A stretch of 64,000 bases of DNA from positions 186,001 through 250,000 of the forward strand of contig NZ_JAMBNX010000004.1 of NCBI RefSeq assembly GCF_023715325.1, given 5' to 3'. Made by a program: the position numbers and the translations under genes. The notes under the pieces are model-generated. The model saw nothing but the letters and a program-made list of their open reading frames with translations. It had not been told where the DNA came from and did not search any database. This stretch comes from Agromyces mediolanus (lineage in GTDB: Bacteria; Actinomycetota; Actinomycetes; Actinomycetales; Microbacteriaceae). Numbering within the stretch: position 1 is the stretch's first letter; every line of letters begins with the position of its first letter. Below, in pieces: positions 1-10,046 of this stretch.

Positions 1-196
1 CGTAGTAGCCCGTCGCCCAGCGGTCGAACGCCTCCCGGCCGGCGGGCAGCCCGGCGGGGCCCCCGCCGTAGCCGCCGGCGAACACCTCGGGACGGCAGAG
101 CGCCTCGAAGAGGCCGGCGAGGTCGTCAGGATGCCACGGCGAGAGCCGGATGCGGACGCCGCGGAGCTCGGCGCTGGCGGGAAGGATCGCGGTCAC
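1..196 (-). CDS. GNAT-family N-acetyltransferase, N-terminal fragment (cut by window edge)
   Basis: The first 65 codons of a minus-strand gene are visible, beginning at a GTG (194-196) and running off the left edge. The N-terminus contains ELRGVRIRLSPWHPDDLAGL followed by a glycine-rich segment (FAGGYGGG). This is the usual opening of Acetyltransf_3-type GNAT proteins, which acetylate small molecules or protein N-termini using acetyl-CoA. The acetyl-CoA-binding motif lies outside the window, so substrate and completeness cannot be judged. No clear Shine-Dalgarno sequence precedes the GTG; that fits the leaderless starts common in this window but does not prove it. Confidence 0.6.
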   Translation of the reverse strand, partial: MTAILPASAELRGVRIRLSPWHPDDLAGLFEALCRPEVFAGGYGGGPAGLPAGREAFDRWATGYY

Positions 197-449
197 GGGT
201 CGAGTTTCGCACGCCCGCCCGCCGCGGGGCGCCGGGCGGCTCCGGCACCGGGCTCCGGGCGGCTCCGGCGCCGAGGCCGGCACTGAGGCCGTCGCCGAGG
301 CCGTCGCCGGACCAGAATGCCGATCCGACCGGCGATTCTCCGCGCTCGTCGAAGTGTGACGCGGGGCGCGAATGTCCCCTTCCGGTGCGGCCCCGCGTGT
401 GCGACGATGACGACGAAACCACCATTCCGAGCGAGCGAAAGGACCCAGC

Positions 450-668
450 ATGGGGGCACTGGACGACGCGGCCAAGCAGGCCGGCGACTTCATCACCGAG
501 AACAAGGACAAGATCAACGACGCGCTGAAGAGCGAGCAGGCCGAGGGCATCAGCGACTCGGTGCTCGACGGGGTCGCCGACTTCGCGAAGAAGGTCACCG
601 GCGGCAAGTTCGACGAGCAGATCGACGGCGCGCGCAACACGGCCGACGGCGCCATCGGCAACGAGTAA
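450..668 (+). CDS. Small MT0933/Rv0909-type antitoxin-family protein
   Basis: A 72-residue soluble, charged protein with alternating acidic and lysine residues. The segment DFAKKVTGGKFDEQIDGARN resembles the 'TGGKY.DKID' core of the actinobacterial MT0933_antitox family. Members are called putative toxin-antitoxin antitoxins, but many stand alone, and no toxin gene adjoins this one. An AAAGGA ribosome-binding site precedes the ATG by 6-7 bases. The gene is monocistronic and convergent with purA; a strong hairpin (737-774) separates the two. The family assignment rests on the short core motif. The biochemical role is unknown, and a stress-related small protein is an alternative reading. Confidence 0.7.
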   Translation: MGALDDAAKQAGDFITENKDKINDALKSEQAEGISDSVLDGVADFAKKVTGGKFDEQIDGARNTADGAIGNE

Positions 669-736
669 CGCCACCGGCGACGGGTTGCCCCAGCGGCGGC
701 ACCTCACGCCGGCGACCGGGAGCCCCAGCGGCGACG

Positions 737-774
737 CGACGAGGGGCGGATGCATCGGCATCCGCCCCTCGTCG
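737..774. terminator. Bidirectional hairpin between convergent genes
   Basis: A perfect inverted repeat of 17 bp per arm (737-753 and 758-774) with a 4-nt loop ATCG lies between the 3' ends of the antitoxin-family gene and purA. There is no T-tract, as is common for terminators in high-G+C actinobacteria. Its position suits termination from both sides. Confidence 0.75.
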
Positions 775-807
775 CATGATCGGGCCGCGGTGCGGCCGAT
801 GCGCCTG

Positions 808-2094
808 TTAGTCGATCAGCTCGTGCAGCTGCACGATGGCGTCACGCTCGGGGCCGACGCCGATCGCCGAGATGCGCGAGCCGCTCATCGCCTCGAGCTC
901 CCGCACGTAGGCCTGCGCGTTCGCGGGCAGGTCGGCGAACTCGCGCGCTCCGGAGAGGTCCTCGGTCCAGCCGGGGAACTCCTCGTAGATCGGCTTCGCG
1001 TGGTGGAAGTCGGACTGCGACACGGGCACCTCGTCGAAGCGCTCGCCGTCGACGTCGTACGCGACGCACACCGGGATGCGCTCGATGCCGGTGAGCACGT
1101 CGAGCTTCGTCAGCACGAAGTCCGTGACCCCGTTGATGCGCGCCGCGTAGCGGGCGATCGGGGCGTCGTACCAGCCGGTGCGGCGGCGGCGTCCGGTCGT
1201 GGTGCCGAACTCGTGCCCGTTCTCGGTGAGGAAGTCGCCCCACTCGTCGAAGAGCTCGGTCGGGAAGGGGCCGGCGCCGACGCGGGTCGTGTACGCCTTG
1301 ACGACGGCGATGACCCGGTCGATCTGGTTCGGCGCGATGCCGGAACCGGTGACCGCGCCGCCCGAGGTCGCGTTCGACGACGTGACGAAGGGGTACGTGC
1401 CGTGGTCGACGTCGAGCATCGTGGCCTGGCCGCCCTCGAAGAGCACGGTCTCGCCGCGGCCGAGCGCCTGGTGCAGCTCGAGCGCCGTGTCGGTGACCAT
1501 GGGGCGCAGCCGGTCGACGTAGCCGAGCAGCTCGTCGACGATCTCGTCGACGGCGATCGCGCGGCGGTTGTAGACCTTCACGAGCAGGTGGTTCTTCTGG
1601 TCGAGGGCGCCCTCGACCTTCTGGCGCAGGATGTTCTCGTCGAAGAGGTCCTGCATGCGGATGCCGACGCGGTTGATCTTGTCGGCGTAGCTCGGCCCGA
1701 TGCCGCGACCGGTGGTACCGATCTGCCGCTTGCCGAGGAAACGCTCCGTCACCTTGTCGAGCGTGCGGTGGTACTGGGTGATGACGTGCGCGTTCGCGGA
1801 GATGCGGAGCTTCGAGACATCCACCCCCCGGCTCGCGAGGCCCTCGAGCTCCTCGAACAGCACCTCGATGTCGACGACCACGCCGTTCGCGATGACCGGC
1901 GTGACGCCCGGCGTCAGGATGCCCGAGGGCAGCAGGTGCAGGGCGTACTTCTCCTCGCCGACGACGACGGTGTGCCCGGCGTTGTTGCCGCCGTTGAACT
2001 TCACGACGTAGTCGAGACGGGAACCGAGGAGGTCGGTGGCCTTCCCCTTGCCTTCGTCGCCCCACTGGGCTCCGACGAGTACGACCGCGGGCAT
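808..2094 (-). CDS. purA: Adenylosuccinate synthetase
   Basis: A 428-residue enzyme of normal family length that condenses IMP and L-aspartate using GTP to give adenylosuccinate, the first committed step of AMP synthesis in the cytoplasm. The N-terminal nucleotide loop [11 protein letters not shown] occupies residues 8-18, with catalytic Asp13. NAGHT places the catalytic His at 41, as in the E. coli enzyme. [15 protein letters not shown] and the C-terminal GVGPERD segment are also intact. The ATG lies one base after the stop codon of the upstream DUF3151 gene, so the two are probably co-transcribed and translationally coupled. The hairpin at 737-774 follows the gene. Confidence 0.97.
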   Translation of the reverse strand: MPAVVLVGAQWGDEGKGKATDLLGSRLDYVVKFNGGNNAGHTVVVGEEKYALHLLPSGILTPGVTPVIANGVVVDIEVLFEELEGLASRGVDVSKLRISANAHVITQYHRTLDKVTERFLGKRQIGTTGRGIGPSYADKINRVGIRMQDLFDENILRQKVEGALDQKNHLLVKVYNRRAIAVDEIVDELLGYVDRLRPMVTDTALELHQALGRGETVLFEGGQATMLDVDHGTYPFVTSSNATSGGAVTGSGIAPNQIDRVIAVVKAYTTRVGAGPFPTELFDEWGDFLTENGHEFGTTTGRRRRTGWYDAPIARYAARINGVTDFVLTKLDVLTGIERIPVCVAYDVDGERFDEVPVSQSDFHHAKPIYEEFPGWTEDLSGAREFADLPANAQAYVRELEAMSGSRISAIGVGPERDAIVQLHELID

Positions 2095-2095
2095 A

Positions 2096-2572
2096 TCAGT
2101 CCTCTCCTGCCGACGTCTCCGCCGGGATCACGGTGATGAGCTGGGTCGGCGTGAACTCGCTCGCGATGCGGGCGGGCGCCTCGGAATCGGCGGCCTCGAG
2201 CTCCGCGGCGAGCGCTTCGGCGCGCTCGGCGAGGCCGAGGGAGAGCGCGGCGCGACGCTGGGCGTCGAGGGCGCGCAGGTAGGCGCGGTTGGGCTCGTCG
2301 GCCCAGCGCACCGGGTCGCCGGCAGTCCAGCCGGCGACGGCCAGCTGCGCACGGGCGAACTCGACGGATGCCGCGGCGAAGGCGTAGGCCTCGATGGCCC
2401 GCCCCTCGGAGTCGGCGAGGTCGGCGAGCTCGGCCCAGGCGAGGGGCGACGAGGGATGTTCGGCGACGACGGCCTGTACGGCGCTGCGGTCGCCCGCGGC
2501 GAGGGCCTCGCGCACCTCCGGCTCGTCGGCCAGAGTGATCTCGGCCTCCGCCGATGCTTCGTCAGGAGTCAC
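2096..2572 (-). CDS. DUF3151 domain protein upstream of purA
   Basis: A 158-residue, acidic, alanine-rich helical protein. Segments [45 protein letters not shown] and [16 protein letters not shown] match the conserved layout of DUF3151, a TPR-like actinobacterial family of unknown function. The GTG at 2570-2572 is the first plausible start. A TATGGT -10-like hexamer lies five bases upstream, so the mRNA may be leaderless. The stop codon is one base before the purA ATG, a tight arrangement that suggests a purine-linked or growth-linked role. No catalytic motif is visible. Confidence 0.85.
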   Translation of the reverse strand: MTPDEASAEAEITLADEPEVREALAAGDRSAVQAVVAEHPSSPLAWAELADLADSEGRAIEAYAFAAASVEFARAQLAVAGWTAGDPVRWADEPNRAYLRALDAQRRAALSLGLAERAEALAAELEAADSEAPARIASEFTPTQLITVIPAETSAGED

Positions 2573-2627
2573 ACTCCACCATATCGCGAGGGGCTCGCGA
2601 CGCCCGGCTCCTCCGCCGGGAGCGCGC

Positions 2628-2659
2628 CGAGGGGCCTGGCCCGGAGGCCGGGCCCCTCG
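2628..2659 (-). terminator. Hairpin terminator after the subtilase gene
   Basis: Outer arms CGAGGGGCC (2628-2636) and GGCCCCTCG (2651-2659) enclose an inner GGCC/GGCC pair. The structure begins 11 bases after the stop codon of the protease gene in its direction of transcription. Confidence 0.7.
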
Positions 2660-2669
2660 GCCCGTCGCG

Positions 2670-4124
2670 CTACTTCACGACGTTGTAGGCGTTGACGTTG
2701 CCCGCGCCGTAGAAGCCGTTGCGCGCGCCGCCGGTGCAGCTGGCCTCGTAGGCCGTCTCGCTGCCCGCCCACAGCGGCACCGGGTTGTAGACGCCCGCCG
2801 GGCAGGCGAGCGGCGTCGCCGAGCGCTCCAGGAAGGAGGCCAGCTGGCCGGGCTTCATGCCCGGGTGCGCGGACACGGCGAGCGCCGCGACGCCCGCGGC
2901 GTGCGGGCCGGCCATCGAGGTGCCCTGCTTGTAGCCCCAGCCTCCGGGCACGGTCGACAGCACGCCGTCCGACACGGTGCGGGCCGCGCCCTGCGTGCGG
3001 AAGCGGGTGTCACCGCCGGGGGCGGTCACGTCGACGACGCCCTGGCCGTACGAGGAGTAGTAGCTCTTCTGCTCGGTCGGTCCGACGGCCGACACCGTCA
3101 CCACGCCCGGAGCCTCGGCCGGCAGGTCGCGGCAGGCGCCCGTGATCGTGCGGTCCTCGACCGGGGCGCTCCCGTCGTTCGGGCTCGTCGAGTCGACGAA
3201 CTTGTGCTGCAGGTCGACGTTGCTGTTGCCCGCCGACGCCACCGTCAGCGTGCCCTTCGCCGCGGAGTACCGCAGCGCCCGCTGCACGGCCTGCCACACC
3301 GGCCGCTGGCTCGGGTCGTTCACGCAGTTGAACTCCCACGGGTCGATGTAATAGCTGTTGTTCGTCACCGGCATGCCGTGATCGGCCGCCCAGAGGTAGC
3401 CGCAGATGGCCGCCTCGGGGTAGATGTATCCGTCGTCGTTCACGACCTTCACCGCGGCCACCTTCACGCCGGGTGCGACGCCCGCGATGCCGACGCCGTT
3501 GATCGCCGCGGCGATCGTGCCGGCGACGTGGGTGCCGTGGTCCGAGGTCGTCGGGTTCCAGGCGGCCTCGTCGGTGTCGACGACGCCGCCGATGCACGAC
3601 GCGCTCTGCTCGTACGCGATCTGCGTGGTGAGGTCGGGATGGCTCGAGTCGATGCCGGAGTCGAGCACGCCCACGACGACCGACGGATCGCCCGTGGTCA
3701 CGCCGTGCGCCTCCGCGACGTCGATCTGCTGCATGTCCCACTGCAGGCCCCACAGCGGCTCGGCGGTGGGGTCGCCGGGCGCGCCGAGCGCCGCCGGGTC
3801 GACCGGGGCGGCGGCATCGTCGTCGATGAGCGTGGTGCCGAGCCCGTCGGTCGCGGCGACCTCGAGGCCGCCGCCGACGCGCGAGGCGAAGTCGCCGGAC
3901 GACGACTTCACGACGAGCACGCCGATCTGATCGTAGGCCGCGACCACGGTGCCGCCGGCGGCGGCCACGCGCTTCTGGGCGTTCTTCGTGCCCTGGCCCT
4001 GAGGCCCCAGCACCAGATAGCTGTGCTCCTGGCCGTCGTCGGCTGCGGCCGGGGTTCCGGCTGCGCCCAGGAGGCCGATGGCGAGGACGGCGGCGCACGC
4101 CGTTCCGATCACCTTGCGATTCAT
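2670..4124 (-). CDS. Secreted subtilisin-like serine protease (S8 family)
   Basis: A 484-residue secreted endopeptidase. Residues 1-28 form a Sec signal peptide with a basic start, a hydrophobic core and an AxA-type cleavage site before DDG. A short inhibitor-like pro-region (about 35-125) follows. The catalytic domain shows Asp155 (VVGVLDSGIDSSHPDL), His196 (DHGTHVAGTIAA), oxyanion Asn300 (ASAGNSN) and Ser403 (GTSMAGPHAAGVAAL), so the enzyme should be active. Several cysteines in the mature part could form disulfides. The ATG at 4122-4124 is chosen because GGAG lies 7 bases upstream and the signal peptide starts there; longer in-frame extensions run antisense to argG. A TAGACT -10 (4236-4241) implies a leader of about 105 nt. 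The gene is divergent from argG. Confidence 0.93.
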   Translation of the reverse strand: MNRKVIGTACAAVLAIGLLGAAGTPAAADDGQEHSYLVLGPQGQGTKNAQKRVAAAGGTVVAAYDQIGVLVVKSSSGDFASRVGGGLEVAATDGLGTTLIDDDAAAPVDPAALGAPGDPTAEPLWGLQWDMQQIDVAEAHGVTTGDPSVVVGVLDSGIDSSHPDLTTQIAYEQSASCIGGVVDTDEAAWNPTTSDHGTHVAGTIAAAINGVGIAGVAPGVKVAAVKVVNDDGYIYPEAAICGYLWAADHGMPVTNNSYYIDPWEFNCVNDPSQRPVWQAVQRALRYSAAKGTLTVASAGNSNVDLQHKFVDSTSPNDGSAPVEDRTITGACRDLPAEAPGVVTVSAVGPTEQKSYYSSYGQGVVDVTAPGGDTRFRTQGAARTVSDGVLSTVPGGWGYKQGTSMAGPHAAGVAALAVSAHPGMKPGQLASFLERSATPLACPAGVYNPVPLWAGSETAYEASCTGGARNGFYGAGNVNAYNVVK

Positions 4125-4157
4125 TCCCTGTCTCCGTTCGAGGGGGTATGGATGCAC

Positions 4158-4226
4158 GGTCGACCACGTCGTCGACCGGGACCGGCCGCCCCGCGGGTCG
4201 CGAGGACCCGGGCGTCGTCGCCCGGG
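4158..4226 (-). promoter_or_regulatory. Structured 5' leader of the subtilase mRNA
   Basis: Two perfect hairpins lie between the probable -10 box (TAGACT, 4236-4241, minus strand) and the protease start: GGTCGAC/GTCGACC at 4158-4177 (6-nt loop) and CCCGGGCG/CGCCCGGG at 4207-4226 (4-nt loop). They may stabilise or attenuate the message. No known riboswitch class is recognised. Confidence 0.4.
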
Positions 4227-4250
4227 CACGGCCGATGCTCGCGAGTCTAG

Positions 4251-5759
<1,509 letters not shown>

Positions 5760-5782
5760 GCGAAGCCGCACCCCGGCGCACA

Positions 5783-5817
5783 ACGGAGCCCGGCACCGGG
5801 ATGGTGCCGGGCTCCGT
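5783..5817 (+). terminator. argG terminator hairpin
   Basis: A perfect 15-bp inverted repeat with loop GGGAT begins 24 bases after the argG stop codon. It also faces the 3' end of the convergent small secreted-protein gene. Confidence 0.75.
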
Positions 5818-5889
5818 CGTCTGCGCACGGCGGTTCGGGCGCCGGCAGGAGGGTCGGCGGTTCGGGCGCCGCTCGGATCGCGCCGCCGG

Positions 5890-6225
5890 CTAGCGCGGCA
5901 CCTGGGTGCAGCCGCTCAGGGCGAAGAGCGGGTCGCCCCGGCCCTCCATCCAGACGGCGGTGCCGTGGTCGTCGTACCAGAAGCCCGGATAGACGTCTTC
6001 CTCGTCCTGGTGCTTCGCGTGCGCCTTGACGACCGCGAGCTTGTCGGTCTCGATGTACACGTACGGGTTCTTCTCGCTGTGGGTCGCGTGGCAGTACGGG
6101 ACCTTGTGGTCGCCGTCCACGGGACTCGACGCGAAGGCCGGCGACGCGGTCGCCAGCAGGGCTGCCGCGGCGAAGGGGACGGCGGCGAGGACGGCGACGG
6201 CGCGTCGGATGCTGCGCTCGGCCAT
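5890..6225 (-). CDS. Small secreted protein with CHAT...NPYV motif
   Basis: A 111-residue exported protein of unknown function. Residues 1-32 form a signal peptide ending in an AFA-SSP cleavage site. The mature part, of about 79 residues, carries VPYCHATHSEKNPYVYIE followed by HAKHQDEEDVYPGFWY. This is a variant of the 'CHAT.S..NPYV.I...H..H..DI.P' module seen in many actinobacterial exported proteins. The cysteines and histidines suggest a disulfide or a metal site. The ATG at 6223-6225 is preferred over one four codons upstream because GGAG lies six bases before it. The gene is monocistronic and convergent with argG. Confidence 0.75.
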   Translation of the reverse strand: MAERSIRRAVAVLAAVPFAAAALLATASPAFASSPVDGDHKVPYCHATHSEKNPYVYIETDKLAVVKAHAKHQDEEDVYPGFWYDDHGTAVWMEGRGDPLFALSGCTQVPR

Positions 6226-6407
6226 GATGGGCTCCATTCTCGGGTTCGGACGACCGCGTCATGCGGGTATGCGGTCAGGGTCAGCAAAGCACTGCCGGCA
6301 CGCACTAACAAGAGGAATCCTCACCCCCGTTCGGGGGCGCGCCGCGAAGCCCGCCCGAGGGGAGGACAATGGGGGTCTGCCCACCAGGCAGACGAGGAGG
6401 AGGGCGC

Positions 6408-7070
6408 GTGAGGATCGAGCTCCGCGGAGTCGCCAAAGGTCGGGACGGGCAGGCGTTGCCCCCGACTACCGTCGGATTCGAGTCCGGTCGCGCGACCCTT
6501 GCGAGAGCCGAGACCGAACAGCGACCCACCGTGCTCGGACTCATCGCCGCCGGGCGCATGCGCCCCGACTCCGGCGAGGTCGTCATCGACGGCAAGGCGG
6601 ATGCCCCGGCCATCCGGCGCCGCATCGCGCTCGTCGACGCCCCGGAGGTGAGCGACCCGGCACCGAACATCACCCTCGGCGGCGTCGCCGCGGAGGAACT
6701 CATGTTCGCCGGCATCCCGTCGAACCCCGTCTCGGTCGGCCGCTGCCTCACCCGGCTCGGCCTCGACCACCTCGCCCGCGTGCCGATCGCGAACGTCGCG
6801 CCGCACGCCCGGCTGCGCCTGCTCACCGAGCTCGCGCTCCTCCGCGAGGGCGTCGAGGGCCTCGTCATCGTCTCGCCCGACCGGCACGGCGGCGACCCGA
6901 TCGAGTGGTGGGAGCTCGCGAAGGGACTCGCCGACCGCGGCTTCGCGCTCCTCGTCATCGCCGGCGACGCCTCGGCCGCGGCGATCGGCGCGGCCGCGAT
7001 GATCGCCAGGATGCACGGCCCCGACGAGCCGGACGACGAGCTGCCGCTCGCCGAAGGAGGCATCGCGTGA
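6408..7070 (+). CDS. Degenerate ABC-type ATPase-like partner of the YhgE/Pip protein
   Basis: A 220-residue protein with the overall order of an ABC nucleotide-binding domain (RIELRGVAKG..., LGLIAAGRMRPDSGEVVIDG, ALVDAPEVSD) but without its catalytic residues. The Walker A region reads ARAETEQRPTVLGLIAAG with no GxGK[S/T]. No LSGGQ signature is present, and the Walker B equivalent (GLVIVSPDRHGG) lacks the catalytic Glu. It is therefore probably a non-hydrolysing regulatory or scaffold subunit. GTG at 6408 is chosen for the GAGGAGG ribosome-binding site. The stop codon overlaps the start of the next gene (GTGA), so the two products are likely made together. Similar pairs occur in related actinobacteria. 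Confidence 0.75.
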   Translation: MRIELRGVAKGRDGQALPPTTVGFESGRATLARAETEQRPTVLGLIAAGRMRPDSGEVVIDGKADAPAIRRRIALVDAPEVSDPAPNITLGGVAAEELMFAGIPSNPVSVGRCLTRLGLDHLARVPIANVAPHARLRLLTELALLREGVEGLVIVSPDRHGGDPIEWWELAKGLADRGFALLVIAGDASAAAIGAAAMIARMHGPDEPDDELPLAEGGIA

Positions 7071-8926
7071 AGATCCCGCAGATGATCGCCGCGGAGTTCC
7101 GGCGGCTCACCTCGACGAAGATGTCGGTGCTGGCGCTGCTCGCGCTCATCGCCGTGCCGGTGCTCTACGGCGGGCTGTACCTCTGGGCGAACCAGGACCC
7201 CTACGCGAAGTTCGCGGAGGTGCCCGTCGCCCTCGTCGTCGAGGACGAGGGCACCCCGGCGACGGCCGACACGCCCGCACGCAACGTCGGCGACGAGATC
7301 GCCGCCGAGGTCGTCGCCGACGGCGCCTTCGACTGGCACCGGGTGTCGGCCGAAGAGGCCGAGCTCGGGCTCGACGAGTCGCGCTACGACTTCGCGATCA
7401 CCTTCCCGGAGGACTTCTCGGACGCGCTCGCCTCCGTGCAGACGGATGCCCCACGGCAGGCCGAGATCGTGCTCGCCACGAACGACGCGAACAGCTACCT
7501 CGCGGGCACGATCGGTAAGCAGGCGGTCGAGAAGATCCGCACGACGATCGCCGAGAAGGTGGGGCAGGAGGCGGCCTCGACGCTGCTCGACTCGATCTCG
7601 ACGATCCGCGGCAAGCTCGGCGAGGCGGCCGACGGGGCGGCGAAGCTCACCGACGGCACCGGCACCGCGCTCGACGGCGCCGGGCAGCTCGGCGCCGGGG
7701 CCGGACAGCTCGCCGACGGCACCGGGCAGCTCCGCGACGGCACCGCCCGACTCGCGGACGGCTCGGCCACCCTCGCCGACGGCGCCGCGCAGGTCGCGGA
7801 CGGCAACGATCAGCTCGCGGCATCCGCCGACCGCGTCGGCTCCGTCGTCGCGCAGGCCGCCGCCGACGTCCCCCAGGCGCGCGCCGAGATCGAGGCGCTG
7901 CTGCGCGCCCAGGGCCTCGACCAGGCCACCATCGACGCCGTGCTCGCCCGGCTCGACGTGGTCGGCAGTGCGATCGTCGACGGCAACGATCGCGTGCAGC
8001 AGGTCGTGGGCGAAGTGGATCGGCTCGCCGACGGCAGCCGGCAGGTGGCGAACGGCTCGGCCGAGCTCGCCGCGGGCGCCCGCTCCGCCGCCGACGGGGC
8101 CGCTCAGGCGGCGGGCGGCGCCGCGCAGCTGCGGGACGGCCTCAGCACGCTGCAATCGGGGCTCGGCGAGCTCGCGAACGGGGCCGGCACGCTCCGCGAC
8201 GGACTGCAGTCCGGCGTGGCCGAGATCCCGGACTCCACGCAGTCGACGCGCGACGCGCAGGCGGCGACGATCGCCGACCCCATCGCCCTGGAGACGAGCC
8301 AGGTCACCCAGGCCGGCAACTACGGTGCAGGACTCGCCCCGTTCTTCGCGGCTCTCGCGGGCTGGATCGGCATCTACGCGCTGTTCCTCATCGTGAAGCC
8401 GATCTCGCGGCGCGCGGTGACGGCGCTGCACTCGCCCATCCGGATCACGCTCGCCGGCTGGCTGACCCCGGGCCTCCTCGGCGCGGTGCAGATGGTGGCA
8501 CTCTACGTGGTGCTCGCGGTGACGCTCGGCTTCCAGATGCAGCATCCGCTCGGCGTCGTCGGCACGATGGCGTTCGCCTCGGCGACGTACGCGGCGATCA
8601 TCCTCGCGCTGAACGTGTGGCTCGGCTCGGTCGGGCAGTTCCTCGGGCTCGTGCTCATGGTGCTGCAGCTCGTGACCGCGGGCGGGACGTTCCCGTGGCA
8701 GACGCTACCCGCGCCGCTCGCCGCGCTGCATCACGTGCTGCCGATGGGCTACGTCGTCGACATGATGCGCCAGTTCATGTACGGCGGCGAGCTGTCGCGC
8801 GCCTGGGCGGATGCCGGGGTGCTCGCGATCTGGCTCGCCGGCGGCCTCGTCCTCGCCGCGATCGGCGTGACGCGGATGACCCACTTCCGCACGCTGCGCG
8901 ACCTGCAGCCGAGCCTCATCGGCTGA
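7067..8926 (+). CDS. YhgE/Pip-type membrane protein (ABC-2-like)
   Basis: A 619-residue membrane protein. One N-terminal transmembrane segment (about 20-42) is followed by a long extracytoplasmic region. That region carries the YhgE/Pip domain and then many heptad-like repeats of the LADGTxxL/LxDGxxxL type (about 190-400), which probably form a coiled rod. Four to five C-terminal transmembrane segments resemble ABC-2 permeases. Proteins of this type include the phage infection protein and ESX-associated YueB-like proteins, and are thought to act in export or envelope functions. The GTG start overlaps the upstream stop codon and has GAAGGAGG before it. A hairpin follows (8933-8953). Confidence 0.88.
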   Translation: MKIPQMIAAEFRRLTSTKMSVLALLALIAVPVLYGGLYLWANQDPYAKFAEVPVALVVEDEGTPATADTPARNVGDEIAAEVVADGAFDWHRVSAEEAELGLDESRYDFAITFPEDFSDALASVQTDAPRQAEIVLATNDANSYLAGTIGKQAVEKIRTTIAEKVGQEAASTLLDSISTIRGKLGEAADGAAKLTDGTGTALDGAGQLGAGAGQLADGTGQLRDGTARLADGSATLADGAAQVADGNDQLAASADRVGSVVAQAAADVPQARAEIEALLRAQGLDQATIDAVLARLDVVGSAIVDGNDRVQQVVGEVDRLADGSRQVANGSAELAAGARSAADGAAQAAGGAAQLRDGLSTLQSGLGELANGAGTLRDGLQSGVAEIPDSTQSTRDAQAATIADPIALETSQVTQAGNYGAGLAPFFAALAGWIGIYALFLIVKPISRRAVTALHSPIRITLAGWLTPGLLGAVQMVALYVVLAVTLGFQMQHPLGVVGTMAFASATYAAIILALNVWLGSVGQFLGLVLMVLQLVTAGGTFPWQTLPAPLAALHHVLPMGYVVDMMRQFMYGGELSRAWADAGVLAIWLAGGLVLAAIGVTRMTHFRTLRDLQPSLIG

Positions 8927-8932
8927 GCGGCT

Positions 8933-8953
8933 GAGCGGCGTCACGCGCCGCTC
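8933..8953. terminator. Hairpin between convergent yhgE-like gene and corA
   Basis: GAGCGGCG (8933-8940) and CGCCGCTC (8946-8953) form an 8-bp stem with a 5-nt loop in the 39-bp gap between two convergent genes. Confidence 0.5.
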
Positions 8954-8965
8954 GGCTCGGCTCGG

Positions 8966-9997
8966 CTAGAGCCAGTGACGCGACTTGAAGATCAGGTAGA
9001 GCACCGAGGCCGAGGCGATCATGAGCAGGACGGCGAAGGGGTAGCCGGCCTCCCAACCGAGCTCGGGCATGTTGTGGAAGTTCATGCCGTAGATGCCCGC
9101 GACGAGCGACGGCGCGAAGAAGATCGCCGCCCAGCTCGAGATCTTCTTCGTCTGCTCGCTCTGCGCGAGGCTCGTCTCCGTGAGCGACTGCATGACCTCG
9201 TTCTGCCGCTGCGCGACGAGGGTCGCGTGCACGCTGAGGGCGTTCTGCAGGGTCTGCCGGAACTCGTCCGCCTTCTCCGTGATGCGGATGACGTGGTCGA
9301 GCACGTCGCGGAACGAGCGGCGCAGCTCGAGGCCGGAGTCGTCGTCCGCATGGGCGCCGGCGTCCAGCTCCGCGCGGAGCGTCTCGATGACCCCGACGAG
9401 CGGCTTCGTGGCCCGCTGGAACTCCATCACCTCGCCCGAGAGGTCGTAGATGCGCTTCGCGACCGCCGCCTCTCCGGAGAACAGCTCGTCCTCGATCTCG
9501 TCGATGTCGTTCTCGAGGCCGGCGACCACGGGCGCGTACTCGTCGACGACCTGGTCGAGCACGGCGTAGAGCACCCCCATCGGGCCGCGGGCGAGCAGCC
9601 CGTCGGACTCCAGGCGGGCGCGGACGCGGCCGAGGTCCGGGGCCTCCGCGTGCCGCACGCCGACGACGAAGTCCTGCCCGACGAACAGGTGCACCTCACC
9701 GAACTCGACACGCTCTTCGGCGTCGATGTAGCGGGCGGGCCGCAGCACGACGAAGCGGGTGTCGCCGTAGCGATCGAGCTTGGCGCGCTGGTGGCCGGTC
9801 AACGCGTCCTCGACGGCGAGTTCGTGCAGGTCGAACTCCCGGGCGACGACTTCGAGCTCGGCTTCGTCGGGACGGTACAGCCCGATCCAGGCGAAGCCGC
9901 CGGGCGCCGCCTGCAGCGCCTCGAAGGTGTCGTCGAGGCTCACGGGCGTCGCCACGCGGCGCCCGTCGACGTACACGGCGTTGTCGATGACGGTCAC
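8966..9997 (-). CDS. corA: CorA-type magnesium/cobalt channel
   Basis: A 343-residue CorA-family channel of typical length that would form a membrane pentamer for Mg2+ (or Co2+/Ni2+) influx. The N-terminal cytoplasmic alpha/beta domain and long stalk helices occupy about residues 1-285. Two C-terminal transmembrane helices flank the diagnostic YGMN motif (303-306) within GIYGMNFHNMPELGW, followed by the second helix and a basic tail KSRHWL. The ATG is the first plausible start. The gene is monocistronic and convergent with the YhgE-like gene. Related channels such as ZntB share the fold, so the exact metal is inferred. Confidence 0.93.
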   Translation of the reverse strand: MTVIDNAVYVDGRRVATPVSLDDTFEALQAAPGGFAWIGLYRPDEAELEVVAREFDLHELAVEDALTGHQRAKLDRYGDTRFVVLRPARYIDAEERVEFGEVHLFVGQDFVVGVRHAEAPDLGRVRARLESDGLLARGPMGVLYAVLDQVVDEYAPVVAGLENDIDEIEDELFSGEAAVAKRIYDLSGEVMEFQRATKPLVGVIETLRAELDAGAHADDDSGLELRRSFRDVLDHVIRITEKADEFRQTLQNALSVHATLVAQRQNEVMQSLTETSLAQSEQTKKISSWAAIFFAPSLVAGIYGMNFHNMPELGWEAGYPFAVLLMIASASVLYLIFKSRHWL

Positions 9998-10046
9998 GGC
10001 GTCAGTCTGGCACGCGGGCGGCGCGGGCCGCGGATGCCTCGCGCGT

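Noticed and set aside
685..2136. Long plus-strand open frame antisense to purA
   Set aside because: It follows the third-position GC pattern of purA on the other strand, has no ribosome-binding site and no recognisable domain. The same holds for most long antisense frames here, such as those over the septum_form gene and the catabolic operons.
6226..6237. Upstream ATG for the small secreted protein
   Set aside because: It adds four residues but has no good ribosome-binding site, whereas GGAG is correctly spaced for the ATG at 6225.
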